Positions 1-7,853 of a DNA stretch of 43,683 bases are shown here, piece after piece (within the stretch, counting starts at the first letter, position 1; every line of letters begins with the position of its first letter). Source of the DNA: JAZLJD01 sp045617725 (GTDB lineage: Bacteria > Bacillota > Clostridia > Lachnospirales > Lachnospiraceae); contig JAZLJD010000010.1 of NCBI GenBank assembly GCA_045617725.1, positions 1 to 43,683 on the forward strand. Direction: 5' to 3'. Under the pieces are notes generated by a model. That model saw nothing but the letters and a program-made list of their open reading frames with translations, was not told the DNA's origin and did no database searches. Made by a program: the position numbers and the translations under genes.

Positions 1-644
1 CGCTGATTCTTCATATGGAGCACGGCGGTGGAAATAATTCTACATTTACGACAAGGGTAGTTACGTCCTCAGGTTCAGATACATATTCAACGATAGCGGC
101 TGCAATGTCTTCGCTTAAGGGTCCTCGTCATGGCGGGGCCAGTATCAAGGTTATGGAAATGATGAAGGACATCAAGGCAAATGTATCGGATTTTGCAGAT
201 AAGGACGAAGTGCGTGCATATCTTGAGAAACTTGTTGCCAAAGAAGCTTTCGATCGAAGCGGTTTAGTATACGGAATGGGACATGCAGTTTATTCTTTGT
301 CCGATCCAAGAGAGAGAATATTTAGGGAATACGTAGAAAAGCTTGCTGCTGAAAAGGGACGGGAAAAGGAGCTTCTTCTTTACCGAAACATAGAAGAACT
401 GGCACCGCTTGTCATTGCTGACAAAAGAAAGATATATAAAGGCGTATGTCCGAATATTGATTTTTACAGTGGATTTGTTTATGACATGTTGGATATTCCT
501 GCTGAGCTATATACTGCGATATTTGCATCGGCACGTATTGTAGGCTGGAGCGCGCACAGAATAGAAGAACTGGTTTGTATGAACAAGATAATCAGACCGG
601 CTTATATGAGTGTAATGAAAGAAAAGGATAGTTCGACTTTATAA
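1..644 (+). CDS. gltA: Citrate synthase, C-terminal part (5' end outside window)
   Basis: Condenses acetyl-CoA and oxaloacetate to citrate at the entry of the (probably incomplete, biosynthetic) TCA branch. The reading frame is open from the first bases of the window, reading LILH before the first Met, so the gene begins upstream and the apparent ATG at 15 is internal. Visible family motifs are EHGGGNNSTFTTRVV, SLKGPRHGGA, the active-site His region GMGHAVYSLSDPRERIF, and the region NIDFYSGFVYDMLDIP with the catalytic Asp. The C-terminus (ARIVGWSAHRIEEL then IIRPAY) ends where the family normally ends, so the 3' end is intact. The MATE gene follows 33 bp downstream on the same strand. Identification is secure. 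Citrate versus 2-methylcitrate specificity cannot be decided from this fragment. Confidence 0.95.
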   Translation, partial: LILHMEHGGGNNSTFTTRVVTSSGSDTYSTIAAAMSSLKGPRHGGASIKVMEMMKDIKANVSDFADKDEVRAYLEKLVAKEAFDRSGLVYGMGHAVYSLSDPRERIFREYVEKLAAEKGREKELLLYRNIEELAPLVIADKRKIYKGVCPNIDFYSGFVYDMLDIPAELYTAIFASARIVGWSAHRIEELVCMNKIIRPAYMSVMKEKDSSTL

Positions 645-677
645 AATGGACAAAAAAAGGAAACGGAGTTATTTGTA

Positions 678-2030
678 ATGCAGAAAGATGCCACAAAATC
701 AATTGAATCCTTTGCCAACGATCCGATAGCAAAGGTAGTTATCAAAAACAGTATACCGGCACTTATAGCAATGGTCATGGTAATGGTATATAACCTTGCC
801 GATACATTTTTTATAGGACTTACGGGAGATGATTTGCAGGTTGCGGCGGTTTCGCTCGCATCGCCTGTGTTTATGATTTTCATGTCCCTGGGAACTCTCT
901 TTGGAGTAGGTGGAAGCTCGGTCATTTCAAGAGCACTCGGTGCAGGAAAAGCAGATTATGCAAAGAAGGCAAGCTCCTTCTGTTTCTGGGCGAGCACAGT
1001 AATCGGAGTCGTGTTCATGGCTCTTATTTGGTTATTCTTAGATGACCTTATGCTCATGCTCGGGGCCAGTGAGAATACGATGGATTACGCCGGAAGTTAC
1101 CTTCGCATTGCGGTAGCCTGCGGAGCATTTTCCATGATTTCCAACTGTCTTTCGAATGTAATCAGAACCGAAGGCGAGCCGATGAAGGCTATGACAGGAA
1201 CACTTATTGGAAATCTTTTGAATGTCATCCTTGACCCGATTATGATTCTTGGCCTTGGTTGGGGAATCACAGGTGCTGCGGTTGCTACGGTTATCGGAAA
1301 TGCGGTCAGTGCTTTATATTACCTTGCATATTTCTTTAAGGGAAATACCTCCTTAAGCATTCGCATAAAAGATTTTTCAATGAAGGACCGCATAGCAACC
1401 GACGTCATTGCAATCGGAATTTCCGCATCTCTTGTAAATCTTCTGGCCAGCGTTACGGCGATTATTGCAAACGGTCAACTTGTACAATACGGCGACATGT
1501 ACGTCGCAGGCTACGGCGTTACCTCGAAGGTTCTGATGATTATTACGTTGTTCGGAATCGGTGTCGGAAGCGGAGTTCAACCGATACTCGGTTATTGTTA
1601 CGGCGCCCAAAACAAAAAACGACTCCTTGATACGATTAAGTTTTCAACCTTCTTTGGCCTCGCACTTTGCCTTGCGGCTGCAGTTCTCTGTTTTGTGTTT
1701 GCCGGCCCGATTGTTGATATATTTCTTACTGATGCAGTGGCGTATGAGAAAGGAATCGAGTTTACGAGGATTCTTATGAGTACGGCATGGCTGATCGGTG
1801 CATTCGCCATCTGTCAGAATACGCTTCAGGCGATGGGCGCAGCAGTTCCGGCACTTCTTGCATCCATAATCAGACAGGCGGTAATATTTATTCCTGCAAT
1901 GTTTATTCTGCAGGGCATCTTTGGCGCAAGCGGACTCATCTGGGCACAGCCTGTGGCTGACGTGCTTTCCCTTGCAGTCGTCGCAATTATGCTTGCAACG
2001 AAGCTAAAAAGAATGGAAACAGAAGAATAG
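678..2030 (+). CDS. MATE family multidrug/Na+ efflux transporter
   Basis: A 450-residue polytopic membrane protein with about twelve hydrophobic segments, the usual MATE size. The N-terminal half shows SIPALIAMVMVMVYNLADTFFIGL, the typical helix 1-2 sequence, and SLASPVFMIFMSLGTLFGVGGSSVISRALG, the typical MATE helix with the conserved GxxSVISRALG. The second half repeats the architecture (GIGVGSGVQPILGYCYGAQN), as expected for the pseudo-symmetric MatE-MatE fold. It probably exports cationic compounds by Na+ or H+ antiport; the substrate is unknown. The start ATG is preceded by a weak GGAG about 10 bases upstream. A strong terminator follows the stop, so the gene ends its transcript, possibly starting with the citrate synthase gene. 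Confidence 0.93.
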   Translation: MQKDATKSIESFANDPIAKVVIKNSIPALIAMVMVMVYNLADTFFIGLTGDDLQVAAVSLASPVFMIFMSLGTLFGVGGSSVISRALGAGKADYAKKASSFCFWASTVIGVVFMALIWLFLDDLMLMLGASENTMDYAGSYLRIAVACGAFSMISNCLSNVIRTEGEPMKAMTGTLIGNLLNVILDPIMILGLGWGITGAAVATVIGNAVSALYYLAYFFKGNTSLSIRIKDFSMKDRIATDVIAIGISASLVNLLASVTAIIANGQLVQYGDMYVAGYGVTSKVLMIITLFGIGVGSGVQPILGYCYGAQNKKRLLDTIKFSTFFGLALCLAAAVLCFVFAGPIVDIFLTDAVAYEKGIEFTRILMSTAWLIGAFAICQNTLQAMGAAVPALLASIIRQAVIFIPAMFILQGIFGASGLIWAQPVADVLSLAVVAIMLATKLKRMETEE

Positions 2031-2051
2031 ACGGCAATCAATAAATGAGTC

Positions 2052-2085
2052 AAGTGCATCTGCTTTTGGGTAGATGCACTTTTTA
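2052..2085 (+). terminator. Intrinsic terminator after MATE gene
   Basis: Perfect 10-bp stem AAGTGCATCT / AGATGCACTT (2052-2061 with 2072-2081) with a 10-base loop, merging into a T-run at 2080-2085. It lies 21 bp after the MATE stop codon. Confidence 0.85.
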
Positions 2086-2132
2086 TTGTATTTTTGGTGC
2101 AAATATGGCTGTCAAATATTTGAAAAAATCGG

Positions 2133-2140
2133 TATATACT
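2133..2140 (+). promoter_or_regulatory. Possible -10 of the CotH/GH43 operon
   Basis: TATATACT provides a good -10 (TATACT at 2135-2140), but no convincing -35 sits 16-18 bp upstream. If used, the transcript would start near 2147 and carry the whole 113-bp structured repeat as its leader. Weak support. Confidence 0.3.
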
Positions 2141-2193
2141 AAGGGTTGATGGGATTGTTCGCATTATGGCGGTGGGAGCGAGAATGAAGAACC

Positions 2194-2306
2194 TAGTGTG
2201 AAAAATGCAGGCATTTTTCACGCGACACTTTGTGTCGCAATCCGTAGCAGTTTCGCTGTAATACAGTGAAGGGCTAAATATACCGGATTGCGAAATGCGG
2301 GGATTA
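2194..2306 (+). repeat. 113-bp structured dispersed repeat, copy 1 (leader of CotH gene)
   Basis: Matches the reverse complement of 21612-21724 at 110 of 113 positions by direct reading. It contains a stem GTGAAAAATGC / GCATTTTTCAC (2198-2208 with 2211-2221), a second stem GCGACAC / GTGTCGC with a TTT loop (2222-2238), a long-range stem AATCCG / CGGATT (2239-2244 with 2284-2289), and small alternative hairpins between them (2247-2266). Its end supplies GCGGGG, which acts as ribosome binding site for the ATG at 2309. It has no transposase, no obvious terminal inverted repeats and no coding potential. It could be a conserved structured RNA leader or a non-autonomous mobile repeat. Confidence 0.9.
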
Positions 2307-2308
2307 GT

Positions 2309-4219
2309 ATGAAAAAGAAAAAAGCGATATTTGCAATCTGTAGCACGCTGGTAGTATTGGCAGTCATCGGAGCGGTTGTTATTTTGATACATTCGAAGGG
2401 AAAGTCAAAGGATGAAGAGTCCGCGATTGTTTTTGGCACAGAGAGCGGTGTTTATAAGGATGAATTTGAACTTACGGTGACTGCTTTGGATGATACTGTG
2501 AAACACATTTACTACACCATGGACGGCAGCAATCCGACCACTTCTACTACAAGAAAAGAATATGAATCGCCGGTTCCGATAGTGAGCCGTGCAGGCGATG
2601 CCAATGTACTCGCGGCAGTGGATCCGGGGTTATTTGATACAGCACATGTGCATGTAAACAACAAGAAGAACGGCTTTAATGAGCTCTTGATGGCACCTGA
2701 TGACAGTGTGGTTGATAAGTGTACTGTGGTTAAGGCGGCTGCGGAATTCGAGGACGGAACCTACTCGGGCGTGGTTACGGGGACATATTTTATTGGCTCG
2801 ATGGAAGACCATGTGGCGGGCACTACGGAAAGCAGTGAGGCACAGCCGCTTTCAAAACTGGCCATTATTTCAATTTCCATGGAATTTGATGACCTTTTCG
2901 ATGAAGAGAAGGGTATCTATGTGCGGGGAACACAGTTTGAAGATGCATTGACAAGCTTCCTTGCTTCGGGTCAGAAACTCGATGCGGAAACCGCCAGACA
3001 CCTTGATGCCAATTACGCTTCCCGAGGACGGGAATGGGAACGTCCGGCGCATGTGGATTTCTTTGAAAGCGACGGAACGACGACCGAACTAAAGCTGAGT
3101 CAGGACTGCGGCATTCGTATCCAGGGAAACTATTCCCGCTCTGAGTATCAGAAGAGCTTCCGCCTTTTTGCAAGAAGCGAATATGGCGGTAAGAATTTCA
3201 AGTACCCGTTCTTCGGCGATGCCTGTAAGGATGAAAAAGGCAAGACCGTGGATGCCTTCGACTCGCTTATCTTACGGGCCGGCGGGAATTGCGTTTTTTC
3301 CATGAAATACAATACCGATTACTGGGCATCCCTGATTACGGAACTGGACGTTTCCACACAGAACAGCCGTCCCTGCATTGTCTATCTGAACGGGGAATAC
3401 TGGGGACTTTATGTCATGCAGGAGGATTTTTCGGCGGACTATTTTGAGGACCGTTACGGCGTTGCCAAAGAGGATGTCGTCCTCTATAAGGGCGATGCCG
3501 AGAAATATGCCTCGGGTTATAAACTGGATATCGGAGAGCTCCCGGAGAGAGTCGAAAACGAGGATTATTATTTCAGTGATTTATGGGATTTCTTTAATAC
3601 TCACGAGGATTGCAAGAGTGAAGCAGATTATAATGCACTGTGCGAGCTTGTTGATCCGCAGTCCGTTTTGGATAATTTTGCCGTTCAAATCTGGATTAAC
3701 AATAAGTGGGACTGGCCGGGGAAGAACTGGTCGATGTGGAAGACCATAAATGTGGATTCCGATAATCCGTATGCGGACGGACGCTTTAGGTTCTGTTGTT
3801 ACGACCTGGAATTCGGTGGAATATGCGGCTCCTCTGAGGCCAAAACCAACACAATCAAAGAGGATAATTATAAACCCAACGGTATGTTAGATTTTAATAC
3901 CAATAATCCGTCGGTTCTGTGCTTTGCGTATATGATGACGAACAAATCCTTCCGCGATGCGTATCTTGACAAGCTTGTCTCTTTGTCGACGGAGGAATTC
4001 GCATACGATGTTGCTTCCGAAAGACTGGATGAATTCCGTAACAGCTACGCACCGCTCTACGATCAGTTCTTTAAACGCTATAATAATCTGGGCAGTGCAA
4101 GGGACTGTGACACGGGCGGATACTCATCCGTTAAATGTATTAAGGACTATCTGAAGGCACGTGCAGAATATATTCCTACGATGGTAAAATGGGTACGTAA
4201 GTTCTATGGGGATGTGTAA
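2309..4219 (+). CDS. CotH-kinase-family surface protein with chitobiase-like N-terminal domain
   Basis: A 636-residue protein with a Lys-rich start and one N-terminal membrane segment (about residues 6-27, AIFAICSTLVVLAVIGAVVILI) without a lipobox, so probably membrane-anchored and facing outside. Residues about 40-160 resemble the chitobiase/FN3-associated domain (YYTMDGSNPTTST). From about 180 on it matches CotH-type proteins: IRIQGNYSRSEYQKSFRLFA, then YLNGEYWGLYVMQEDFSADY, then VVLYKGD. Bacillus CotH is a secreted-type protein kinase of the spore coat; in plant-degrading Clostridia CotH proteins also occur in secreted or cellulosome-like settings. I chose the ATG at 2309, which has GGGG 7 bases upstream; an in-frame TTG at 2288 lies inside the repeat and lacks a ribosome binding site. 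The GH43 gene follows by 40 bp with no terminator, so they are probably one operon. What this protein phosphorylates or binds is unknown. Confidence 0.85.
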   Translation: MKKKKAIFAICSTLVVLAVIGAVVILIHSKGKSKDEESAIVFGTESGVYKDEFELTVTALDDTVKHIYYTMDGSNPTTSTTRKEYESPVPIVSRAGDANVLAAVDPGLFDTAHVHVNNKKNGFNELLMAPDDSVVDKCTVVKAAAEFEDGTYSGVVTGTYFIGSMEDHVAGTTESSEAQPLSKLAIISISMEFDDLFDEEKGIYVRGTQFEDALTSFLASGQKLDAETARHLDANYASRGREWERPAHVDFFESDGTTTELKLSQDCGIRIQGNYSRSEYQKSFRLFARSEYGGKNFKYPFFGDACKDEKGKTVDAFDSLILRAGGNCVFSMKYNTDYWASLITELDVSTQNSRPCIVYLNGEYWGLYVMQEDFSADYFEDRYGVAKEDVVLYKGDAEKYASGYKLDIGELPERVENEDYYFSDLWDFFNTHEDCKSEADYNALCELVDPQSVLDNFAVQIWINNKWDWPGKNWSMWKTINVDSDNPYADGRFRFCCYDLEFGGICGSSEAKTNTIKEDNYKPNGMLDFNTNNPSVLCFAYMMTNKSFRDAYLDKLVSLSTEEFAYDVASERLDEFRNSYAPLYDQFFKRYNNLGSARDCDTGGYSSVKCIKDYLKARAEYIPTMVKWVRKFYGDV

Positions 4220-4259
4220 CCTATAATAAATATGAGAAATAAGAAATGAGGTAAACTGG

Positions 4260-5696
4260 ATGAAAGAATTTATCAAGGGAGCGAATCCTTATATGCCGTT
4301 ATGGGAGCATGTCCCGGACGGAGAACCGAGAGTATTTGAGCACAATGGTGAGAAACGTGTTTATGTTTATGGCTCGCACGATATTGCGATTACGGAATAC
4401 TGCGGCCGGAATTACGTAGTGTGGTCCGCTCCGGTAGACGATTTGACCAACTGGACCTACCACGGAGTGGCTTATGAAACGCATTATGATTCCATTCTTT
4501 ACGCTCCCGATGTTGTGAAAAAGGGCGACACCTATTATATGTACGCTGCGGAGCATGCAGGAAATCTGGTCGTGGTTGCCAGTTCAAAGACTCCGTGGGG
4601 ACCGTTTGAAAATCCTGTGGAAACGAAACTTGGCTTTGATCCCGGCATTCTTGTGGATGATGACGGCAGGGTTTATGCATATTGGGGCGGCTGTGCCGCA
4701 CCCTGCTATATCGTGGAACTGGAAGAGGATATGGCTACCATGAAGGAAGAAACACTTGTAAGCAATCCGCTTGGACATTCTTCCTGTCCCTGGAACCCGG
4801 TGGATGATGGACATATCTCCTTAATCGATGCGTTCTTTGAGGCATCGAGCCCCAGAAAGGTAATGGGGAAATACGTATATCTTTTTTCAAGAAGATATGA
4901 GAAACCGATTCCGGAATTAGGAGTATATACGGATAATAACGGATTTTTGTCTTATCGTTTCAGTGATTCCCCATTCGGTCCGTTCCACGATGGCGGGGAT
5001 ATCAGTTTTAACGGTGGCGAAATTCTGAAGGATGCAGATGGCAGTGGTACCATGACCTATCAGTGGGGCAATAACCACGGCTCCATCATGGAAGTGAATG
5101 GGAAATGGTATATTTTTTATCATAGACAGACCGGTGTGAATGAGTACTCAAGACAGGCGATGCTTGAGCCCATCGATGTTGCAATGGGCCGGGATGGAAA
5201 ACTTTATATCGGGGATGTGAAGTATCTGGGCGGGGAGCCGGTTTCGTCCGGTGTAGTCGAGATGACATCGCAGGGACCGCATATCAACGGACTCGATGCC
5301 TACAAATGGATTTCGGCCGGTTATGCCTGCCACATTTACGGCAGCAAGACGAGAGCATATATAAAGCCGGGTTATGAGCAGGTCGATGATATTTCTACCC
5401 CTGTAGTTAATATGTCTTCCGGTACTACGATTGGTTTTCGGTACCTTCAGTTCGGGTCCAATACGCCCAAAACGGTTACGGTGGTTCTTTTGGAACATAA
5501 AGCACTTAAGGTCAATGTCAGAATTGATTCCTATCGTGGCCGGATTGTAGCTTCCATGGATTTTGTACAGGATGAATGGGAGAAGACCGTTGCCCTGGAT
5601 GCAGGTGTAATCGGCAAGCATGCCGTTTATTTTGAATTCCTTTCCGCGGAAGACGGCGTGATTGCAGCCTTTGACAGATTCACATTTGATAAATAA
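4260..5696 (+). CDS. Glycoside hydrolase family 43 (arabinofuranosidase/xylosidase type)
   Basis: 478 residues, no signal peptide, hence probably cytoplasmic. The five-bladed propeller of GH43 is recognisable from YVYGSHDIAITEYCGRNYVVWSA, PDVVKKGDTYYMYAAE and GSIMEVNGKWYIFYHR. By family logic the general base would be Asp20 (VPDGEPRVF), the pKa-modulating Asp is Asp127 (FDPGILVDDDG) and the acid is Glu194 (FFEASSP). About 150 C-terminal residues (from roughly 330) form an extra beta-rich domain, as in many GH43 enzymes. It would remove arabinose or xylose units from plant oligosaccharides; the exact substrate cannot be read from sequence. The start has GAGG about 9 bases upstream. It is downstream of the CotH-like gene and ends at a hairpin. 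Confidence 0.88.
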   Translation: MKEFIKGANPYMPLWEHVPDGEPRVFEHNGEKRVYVYGSHDIAITEYCGRNYVVWSAPVDDLTNWTYHGVAYETHYDSILYAPDVVKKGDTYYMYAAEHAGNLVVVASSKTPWGPFENPVETKLGFDPGILVDDDGRVYAYWGGCAAPCYIVELEEDMATMKEETLVSNPLGHSSCPWNPVDDGHISLIDAFFEASSPRKVMGKYVYLFSRRYEKPIPELGVYTDNNGFLSYRFSDSPFGPFHDGGDISFNGGEILKDADGSGTMTYQWGNNHGSIMEVNGKWYIFYHRQTGVNEYSRQAMLEPIDVAMGRDGKLYIGDVKYLGGEPVSSGVVEMTSQGPHINGLDAYKWISAGYACHIYGSKTRAYIKPGYEQVDDISTPVVNMSSGTTIGFRYLQFGSNTPKTVTVVLLEHKALKVNVRIDSYRGRIVASMDFVQDEWEKTVALDAGVIGKHAVYFEFLSAEDGVIAAFDRFTFDK

Positions 5697-5697
5697 G

Positions 5698-5734
5698 AAA
5701 CAGCGGACGTATTGTAAAAATATGTCCGCTGTTT
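5698..5734 (+). terminator. Terminator-like hairpin after GH43 gene
   Basis: Perfect 11-bp stem AAACAGCGGAC / GTCCGCTGTTT (5698-5708 with 5724-5734), starting right after the GH43 stop. The T-run is only the three bases that are part of the stem, so termination may be partial. Confidence 0.6.
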
Positions 5735-5890
5735 CCGCAACAAGGAGTAAAGTTAAATCACTTTATTTAGCATTATAGAAAGTGCCAAAAAGAAAAAGTA
5801 CAGTCTGAATTGTATATAAATACAGTCATTTTTAAGACAACCCTGACGGTTTGCCTTGTTGCGTCCCTGCTTCTCTGCTAATATGAAATC

Positions 5891-7714
5891 ATGAAAAAAC
5901 GTGCACACAATTTCTTAAAAAAACTGAATAAGTTAAGGAAAAACACCACCATGAAGCGACAGCTTTCCGTCATGTATTTTGTCGCTGTTTTTGTGCCTTT
6001 GTTCATTATGGCGGTAGTTTTGATATCGCTTAGTATAAACAGGCTTTTAAACTATGAGCAGGATATGACGGTCTCGAATAACCATACCGTACGTTCCACG
6101 CTGTATGAGATTACGAGCCAGGTATATAACATTTCGGAAGAGATTGCTTATTCGGACAACCTTGCTACCATGCTTTCGAGCGAATATCAGACCAAAGCGG
6201 AATTTATAGAAAGCAGCCGGGAATCCGATGATATGTTGTCCTATTACAGCCGGCATTTTTCCGCTGTGGATTCCGTCAAAATCTATCTGGAAGGCAATAA
6301 TGTGACCGATACCGGCAATTTTGTTTCCGTGGATCCTGCTTTGGAATCTCCAAAGTGGTATGAGGATGCACTTGACCGCTTCAGTGTGAGCTGGACCACC
6401 ATCCGTTCGGAGGATACTTACGGAAATGTGGTATACCATTTGGCACTGGTGCGCAGAATTCCTCTTTTTCAAGAGAATAATAAGGCTGTTTTGGTTATAA
6501 AGATTAACGAGAACTACCTGCGTAACCGAATGGAAACCGAGCAGTTTCATACCATTTTGTCTACCATGGACGGAATAGTTGCATATTCCACGAACCGTGC
6601 GGATTGTGGACAAAAGGTACCTTTCGATTTCCCGGAGAACAATTCTTATTATGAGATGAAAGGAAATCTTTCTTATCAGGGAGATTCCTATATTAGTTAC
6701 GTATCGACCCTGGGCATGGTGAAGTCGGATTCGTATATTCACATCACGACCTTGAGTCTTTCGGCCCATGAGGCGATTCTGCATACCGTTTTGTTCATGA
6801 TTCTGCTTGTGGAAATGGGAATGTTGCTACCGGCCATTCTCATGCGTGTGTTTGCAACGGATATTGTTCATCAGGTGGGATCGCTTCGCGACGAGATGAG
6901 CAAAGCAAGTATGGAGGATTACGATCTTAAACATTTTGAGGGCTGCTATGAGCTGACGGAGGCATATCGCGATCTGCAGACACTGATTGAACGAATCAAG
7001 GACCGCGATGCACGGATGTATGAGAATGAGATAGCGGAACAGAAGCTTTTGAACGAGCAGCAGAATATGGAATTTAAGATGCTGGCAAGTCAGATTAATC
7101 CTCACTTTTTGTATAATACGCTGGAAATGATTCGTATGAAGGCTCTGGCCGCCGGAGACAAGGAAACCGCTACGGCAATCCGCCTTCTGGGCCAGTCCAT
7201 GCGTTATGTATTAAGCAATACGGGAACCGAATATACCACCTTGTCCAATGAACTCAAGCACATCGAGACCTATCTGCAGATTCAGAAGCTTCGATTTGGC
7301 AATCGTGTAAACTATGAACTGATTATAGAGGACGGCATCGAACCGGACCATGTACGAATGCTTCCGTTGCTGCTTCAGCCTATTGTGGAGAATGCGGTTT
7401 TGCACGGCCTTGAGGAAGTGGAAGAGGACGGAAAAATCACGGTACATGTACATCAAAATGGCTCGGAACGCTTATGCATCGATGTTACGGATAACGGATG
7501 CGGCATGGATGAGGAAACGCTGAGTGAAATGCGCCGGAATCTGGTCGCCGGACATATCAATGACCGTTACGGCATCGGCCTTTACAATATCAACCAACGG
7601 CTTCGCATGAGTTATGGTGAGGATTACGGCATTACCATCGACAGCCGCCCCGGCGCAGGAACTACGGTTTGTGCGTCGATTCATCTTTCGCCCATCGTGG
7701 AGAATGCACAGTAG
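5891..7714 (+). CDS. YesM-like sensor histidine kinase
   Basis: A 607-residue membrane sensor kinase. It has a first transmembrane helix at about 27-48 (YFVAVFVPLFIMAVVLISL), a large extracytoplasmic sensor of about 240 residues, a second helix at about 295-317 (TVLFMILLVEMGMLLPAILM), then a HAMP-like/coiled linker. The His_kinase family motif INPHFLYNTLEMIRM places the phospho-acceptor at His405. The ATPase domain shows LQPIVENAVLHG (N box), DNGCGMDEE and RYGIGLYNINQRL (G boxes). This is the YesM class that partners with YesN regulators in sugar sensing. The only YesN-like regulator in the window is the minus-strand gene at 17293-18873, about 10 kb away beyond the enzyme and transporter genes. 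It probably senses an extracellular oligosaccharide or a binding protein and controls the adjacent locus. Confidence 0.92.
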   Translation: MKKRAHNFLKKLNKLRKNTTMKRQLSVMYFVAVFVPLFIMAVVLISLSINRLLNYEQDMTVSNNHTVRSTLYEITSQVYNISEEIAYSDNLATMLSSEYQTKAEFIESSRESDDMLSYYSRHFSAVDSVKIYLEGNNVTDTGNFVSVDPALESPKWYEDALDRFSVSWTTIRSEDTYGNVVYHLALVRRIPLFQENNKAVLVIKINENYLRNRMETEQFHTILSTMDGIVAYSTNRADCGQKVPFDFPENNSYYEMKGNLSYQGDSYISYVSTLGMVKSDSYIHITTLSLSAHEAILHTVLFMILLVEMGMLLPAILMRVFATDIVHQVGSLRDEMSKASMEDYDLKHFEGCYELTEAYRDLQTLIERIKDRDARMYENEIAEQKLLNEQQNMEFKMLASQINPHFLYNTLEMIRMKALAAGDKETATAIRLLGQSMRYVLSNTGTEYTTLSNELKHIETYLQIQKLRFGNRVNYELIIEDGIEPDHVRMLPLLLQPIVENAVLHGLEEVEEDGKITVHVHQNGSERLCIDVTDNGCGMDEETLSEMRRNLVAGHINDRYGIGLYNINQRLRMSYGEDYGITIDSRPGAGTTVCASIHLSPIVENAQ

Positions 7715-7731
7715 TTTTTGGCGCCAAAAAC
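7714..7731. promoter_or_regulatory. Perfect 18-bp palindrome over the kinase stop codon
   Basis: GTTTTTGGCGCCAAAAAC is a perfect palindrome beginning at the last base of the kinase stop. There is no T-run, so it is a poor terminator. It may be a protein-binding site for the GH5 promoter about 60 bp downstream. Confidence 0.4.
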
Positions 7732-7789
7732 AAAATTTTCATATATTCAAAGACTAAAAAGGACTGTAATAATTTCAAAATTGCTTTGC

Positions 7790-7795
7790 TATGAT
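7790..7795 (+). promoter_or_regulatory. Candidate -10 of GH5 gene
   Basis: TATGAT lies 58 bases upstream of the ATG at 7854, without a recognisable -35. An AAGACTAAA motif lies about 40 bp upstream (7750-7758) and recurs upstream of the second solute-binding protein (18961-18969). The pattern fits an activator-dependent promoter, but this is only inference. Confidence 0.35.
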
Positions 7796-7853
7796 GAATG
7801 TACGATACGATAAATGGACGCGTGTCGAAATATCAAAACGAGGAGAAGCGATT

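Noticed and set aside
2149..2187. 12-codon open frame (starting MGLFALW) before the repeat, as a leader peptide
   Set aside because: No ribosome binding site, no codon run typical of attenuators, and no matching frame before the second repeat copy.
2194..2306. Treating the 113-bp repeat as an insertion sequence
   Set aside because: No transposase, no terminal inverted repeats and no clear target duplication. It is kept as a repeat or RNA leader.
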